A stretch of 64,000 nt of DNA from Salibaculum sp035270045. GTDB lineage: Bacteria > Pseudomonadota > Alphaproteobacteria > Rhodobacterales > Rhodobacteraceae. Within the stretch, counting starts at the first letter, position 1, and each line of letters opens with the position of its first letter. The notes beneath the pieces were generated by a model. That model had not been told where the DNA came from and made no database searches. It was given only the letters and a program-made list of their open reading frames with translations. Shown here in pieces: positions 60,956 to 64,000 of the stretch. Where the stretch lies: positions 3,889-67,888 of the forward strand of contig NZ_DATFIP010000035.1 of assembly GCF_035270045.1 (NCBI RefSeq). The letters are read 5' to 3'. A program made the position numbers and the translations under genes.

Positions 60956-61873
60956 GGCTATGCCTTTCCTCCCGACGACGTCGGCGACGTCGCGACAACA
61001 CCGAACACGGTGAAGCCAAGTATCACGCAACAACAGCCGTGTAGCCCATGCCGAGCATCAACTGTGTCTTCGCCACCCACGATCCGCACCTTTAGCCCCC
61101 TTTCCTAGAGCATTGGTTTGCGCGCCTACTAGACGAATGGAGGTTAGAAGCTCCATGCAAACCGATTGGGAGAATCCTAGGAGGTTGCTGATTCGCGAAC
61201 AAACATTTTTGCGGCGTCGATCACGCTGCGTGTCACTAGGTGCATACCTCAGCACGTTTCACGCTGAAACAGTTCGTGACCCAAAAGGCTACGACCGGCG
61301 GTTTTTCTGCAGATCGTGTCACTAAGTGCAATACCCTAACAAGGGATGAGAGGGATTCGTGGCCCGCCCCTTCCCTCCTCCGATATTTGATGTCTGCGGA
61401 GGAAAGGGGCTGCGTCGCGACTGACTTTGCGTCGAAGCGCTCAGAGGGCCGGTTGGGCTTCGGCTAGGGATACACCCCTGCCTGTATCCTGTGATCGCAT
61501 GTGAGGCCGCCTCTAAACGCCTGTACGCCCAAGTTTGCGTCTTGATCTTGCGTCACGGTTGCCTGAAACCGTGGGCGCCGGCGTAGTGTTCACATAGATT
61601 TTCTGGAGCAAGCAAGTTGAGCCAAAGACTACTAAATACGTACGTGACCGCAAACGCCAGGATCGGGAATTTCTCTATAGCATAGGTCATCAGCAGGGCC
61701 TTCAAAGATCTTTTGTCGAAATGCTACTAAAGCAACTAAACTATTCACCTTTCCCAATCGCTTTCGAAGATGAAGATCAAAACAAACAGCACATATCGAC
61801 CATCTCATGCGCCTTCCCCTCGCTTAGATCGACACCACAAGGGGCATAAACGCCATGAAGGCTACACAACGCG
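60956..61873. other. Gene-poor, AT-richer stretch of the element
   Basis: No convincing gene. Seen here: a direct repeat GTGTCACTAGGTGCATACCT (61230-61249) and a near copy at 61316-61337 (one substitution, extra A and C); a 7-bp inverted repeat GGATACA/TGTATCC (61468-61489); and an open frame 61598-61849 with protein-like composition (KRQDREFLYSIGHQQGLQRS) but no normal start before ATG 61721, perhaps a gene fragment. Other short open frames show no family. Confidence 0.4.
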
Positions 61874-62116
61874 ATGACCAGGACACAAAAGGCTGACGGG
61901 CCCAAACGATGGAAATGGTGGCATTGGACGCTTGGGCTATTACTGCTCTTGGCACTCTGTGATGATGACGATGACGAAAACCCGCGCGACCGCGGCTATT
62001 GTTACGAATTCGATAGTGGGGAAACACGATGTTTCAAAGAGCCGCTGCCAAGTGACAAACATTGTTACATCATGCAAGACGATGCTGTTTACTGTTATGA
62101 TCAACCGCTCAACTAG
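61874..62116 (+). CDS. Small membrane-anchored Asp- and Cys-containing protein
   Basis: 80 residues. A basic, Trp-rich N-terminus (TRTQKADGPKRWKWWHW) leads into a hydrophobic segment LGLLLLLALC, then DDDDDENPRDRGYC and a domain with four further cysteines (YCYEF, RCFKE, HCYIM, YCYDQ). The spaced cysteines suggest an extracytoplasmic disulfide-bonded tail. Ribosome site weak. No family recognised; it belongs to the element after tRNA-Cys. Confidence 0.55.
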   Translation: MTRTQKADGPKRWKWWHWTLGLLLLLALCDDDDDENPRDRGYCYEFDSGETRCFKEPLPSDKHCYIMQDDAVYCYDQPLN

Positions 62117-62411
62117 TGTTCTGCACCTAGGCAAGCATCCCAATCTGCCTCTGGCGCGCCTCTGCCGTTCGGACGAAGGTCCAAGCGTCGGCTATGCGCC
62201 GAAAACAGAGCTTGCACAGTCGGGGTCGACAGTCCGCGTTCGGGATGTGATCGGCCCAGACCGGACCTTAGCCCCGTGGTCGAGCGCTGCGGCGCGGCTT
62301 CACTGAACCGGCCATTCGTGCGTCCCGCAGCATTTTTCGAGGGTGAAGTTCGACAGAGCGGGACAAAGCTACCTTTACAGACCGCTACCGCGGAGCCCTT
62401 TTCATGGAGTT
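62117..62411. other. Intergenic stretch, no gene recognised
   Basis: About 300 bp with only short open frames on both strands, none with a recognisable domain or good ribosome site. It separates a plus-strand and a minus-strand gene pointing toward each other. Confidence 0.4.
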
Positions 62412-62927
62412 TCAATACGAACAAGGGCTTTCCACACCATTTGGCAGCCTGTTCGTCGCGCCAATTCTAAATTCCGCATCGGCAGTAAAATAGGCGAAAA
62501 CGGATGTTAGGCGTCCTCCAGAGCCACAAATGACGCGCACAGGGGCGAGCGCAACATTATCTTCCAGCATGACCGTTTCGTTCTCGTTTGCGGCTATCTG
62601 AGCCGAAAGAGTTGCGGCAACGGCATCAGCTATTTCTTCGCCAGATTCACCCGTGACCACGCACAGAAACCACTCTGAACCATTTGAAACCGCGCTTGAA
62701 ATCAGTTCAGCTTGCGAGTGCTGAAATGCCCGAACAAATCGGGCTTCCACATCAAAGATTGGTTCAGCGGCTGCATATCCTTCAAAACCATCAAAACTCT
62801 GATCCGTGATCACTTTCTCACAGGCATTCATCGATTCAATCCAGGCTTCTCTCAAATTGCCTTGAGCCACTGCAGCACTTCCAAAGACGGTGAAGGTCAA
62901 CAACAAGATTTGGATGGCAGGTCTAAT
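62412..62927 (-). CDS. Secreted protein of unknown function, possible ATT start
   Basis: 171 residues if started at ATT 62927, which lies 6 nt from GGAG and gives the signal peptide MRPAIQILLLTFTVFGSAAV ending AVAQ. The only conventional options are TTG codons at 62906-62912, more than 20 nt from that ribosome site and without the arginine of the n-region. Mature part: WIESMNACEKVITDQSFDGF, ANENETVMLEDNVALAPVRV and three cysteines. No family known. The ATT could be a rare initiator or a mutated ATG in a decaying element. Confidence 0.6.
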   Translation of the reverse strand: MRPAIQILLLTFTVFGSAAVAQGNLREAWIESMNACEKVITDQSFDGFEGYAAAEPIFDVEARFVRAFQHSQAELISSAVSNGSEWFLCVVTGESGEEIADAVAATLSAQIAANENETVMLEDNVALAPVRVICGSGGRLTSVFAYFTADAEFRIGATNRLPNGVESPCSY

Positions 62928-63013
62928 GACACGCTCCTAGCGAATGGCAATGTGGATTATGGGTTTGCCCGAGATCACGATGATGATTGACCTGCCCCCC
63001 GGTCGTCCCTCAG

Positions 63014-63211
63014 TCATAATGAGAGTCCTTGGGGTTGATTGTCGTCGTTTTCGGCTTGGGCAAGCGCGCCGGTCTCGCGCTTCAGCTTCACCATGTCGTT
63101 GACGAATTTGACCGAAACCCGGAAGTGCGCGGCGGTCGCCCGGTGCGTGTTCCCCTCTTCAATAAAATCCACAAAACGCGTCCGTAGCTCTGTTGGATGC
63201 GGCTTGCCCAT
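63014..63211 (-). pseudogene. IS630-type transposase, N-terminal fragment
   Basis: 65 residues. MGKPHPTELRTRFVDFIEEG, then THRATAAHFRVSVKFVNDMV, is the helix-turn-helix start of IS630/Tc1-type transposases; the remaining 250 or so residues with the DDE site are absent. A good GGGAGGT ribosome site precedes ATG 63211. The upstream 90 bp (to about 63300) look like the matching left end of the insertion sequence, but no terminal repeat pair is visible. Confidence 0.75.
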
Positions 63212-63379
63212 GACGACCTCCCTAAATGCCTCACGAGCAGGGAAGCACAGAAAGCCTCATGCGGCAATCCTGGATCCGTTCAGGCCAAACACGCTCTAGG
63301 GCCGGTCCGATCAGGCGCTGTACCTTCTGCGTCATTCGTTACTCCATCACCAGCGACTATTGACTATTACGCGACCCGC

Positions 63380-63889
63380 TCAACGGTATTCCGGAGGCGG
63401 CCAAGCCCCGTCCTCGAGCATCCGTTTTGCCGTCTCAGGCTGGAAGATCTCGCCCATCAGGCCCTTTCGCGTCAGAAGGGATCTCACATCAATCAAAGCC
63501 TTGCCATACTGTCCCTCGGGCGCCACACGCGACCGCTGTGCGAGAAACGCAAGCGTGTACCCGCGCCCGTCCACAACCGTGGCACGGGCACCATTTTCCA
63601 AAAGCCAATGCACCGCGGACCAGTTGTCGATCACGGCAGCCGAAAGCACTGGGGTCGCTCCGTGATACCCGTGTGCCTCGATGTCGCCACCTGCCTCGAT
63701 CCAAGTCGACATGCCTTTCAGATCGCCTTGTTTGATCATCCAGAAAATTTCAATCAACCCGTCCAGACCCAAGGCCGTGGTGTCCATCTTCTGATCCGCC
63801 ACGGACGGGCTTGCCAACCCGCTGATCGCTCCGACCAAGAGTAGGATGGCCGCCGAGACGGTCCGGTACCAAGGCGACGGACCCAACAT
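63380..63889 (-). CDS. Exported ankyrin-repeat protein
   Basis: 169 residues from ATG 63889, preceded by GGAAGGGG. Signal peptide/anchor VSAAILLLVGAISGLASPSV then ADQ; two to three ankyrin-like repeats: GDLKGMSTWIEAGGDIEAHG, GATPVLSAAVIDNWSAVHWL, LENGARATVVDGRGYTLAFL. The tail VRSLLTRKGLMGEIF ends PPEYR. Probably a periplasmic protein-interaction module. Target unknown; it lies at the far end of the element. Confidence 0.75.
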   Translation of the reverse strand: MLGPSPWYRTVSAAILLLVGAISGLASPSVADQKMDTTALGLDGLIEIFWMIKQGDLKGMSTWIEAGGDIEAHGYHGATPVLSAAVIDNWSAVHWLLENGARATVVDGRGYTLAFLAQRSRVAPEGQYGKALIDVRSLLTRKGLMGEIFQPETAKRMLEDGAWPPPEYR

Positions 63890-64000
63890 ATATCCAACCC
63901 CTTCCAAAATTTTCCTCGGCTTCAACATATCCATTTGGGTTGGATACCGCGAACAAAAACCGCACTATCAGTGAGAAGTAACAAGCCAGACCCTGATTGC

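Noticed and set aside
61058..61467. Several 65-75-codon frames in the gene-poor stretch
   Set aside because: No ribosome sites, mutual overlap, no recognisable family.
62113..62424. 103-codon minus-strand frame in the element
   Set aside because: Composition is irregular, no ribosome site, no domain, and it overlaps the end of a better-supported gene.

Overview
The window reads as chromosomal DNA of a GC-rich alphaproteobacterium, most likely the Rhodobacteraceae/Roseobacter group. Evidence: a clustered mdh-sucCDAB-lpd citric-acid-cycle locus, a two-lipoyl-domain dihydrolipoyl succinyltransferase, a class I lysyl-tRNA synthetase, a TIGR02300-type acidic protein beside tRNA-Ala, and a tyrosine integrase of a style common in that group. 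No species is claimed.

Layout. (1) 1-10.5 kb: the 3' part of malate dehydrogenase, then sucC-sucD-small ORF-sucA-sucB, a 1.3-kb insert of small genes (a membrane protein, a GIY-YIG nuclease inside a pair of inverted palindromes, a MAPEG protein) and lpdA. Two TGTGATCACA palindromes lie between a candidate sucC promoter and its start codon. The same palindrome abuts the start of a GntR regulator gene at 12.1 kb, which suggests that regulator controls the locus. (2) 10.6-13.5 kb: a TerB-like protein, the GntR gene, a YgjP-type metallopeptidase, a TIGR02300 protein and tRNA-Ala. (3) 13.6-18.8 kb: a tightly coupled minus-strand operon of AMP-forming acyl-CoA ligase, fused E1 alpha/beta, E2 and an acyl carrier protein, lying between tRNA-Ala and a diverged copy of that tRNA's 3' half. 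(4) 19.0-23.0 kb: five glycosyltransferase genes, two of them broken. (5) 23.2-35.7 kb: a galactoside operon (ABC importer, GH4 and GH42 glycosidases, and all steps of a DeLey-Doudoroff-type galactose pathway), divergent from an IclR regulator and the importer ATPase, with two tandem operator-like sites between. (6) 35.8-59.7 kb: mostly housekeeping genes: DUF1127, a beta-helix protein, LysRS, a TerB-like protein, a DUF2235 hydrolase, a CoxL-like enzyme, ValRS, aminotransferases, an ABC exporter, YgfZ, EF-P, TolC and a Pcm-like methyltransferase. (7) 59.65 kb to the end: tRNA-Cys followed by an apparently lower-GC, decayed integrated element with an integrase carrying a nonsense codon, an IS630-type remnant and small secreted or membrane proteins.

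Functionally, the galactoside operon would import oligo- or digalactosides, hydrolyse alpha and beta linkages, and convert galactose to pyruvate and glyceraldehyde-3-phosphate, feeding the citric-acid-cycle block. The most unusual parts are the tRNA-bounded ligase/E1/E2/ACP operon, the palindrome-framed GIY-YIG gene, and the shared operators linking GntR to sucC.
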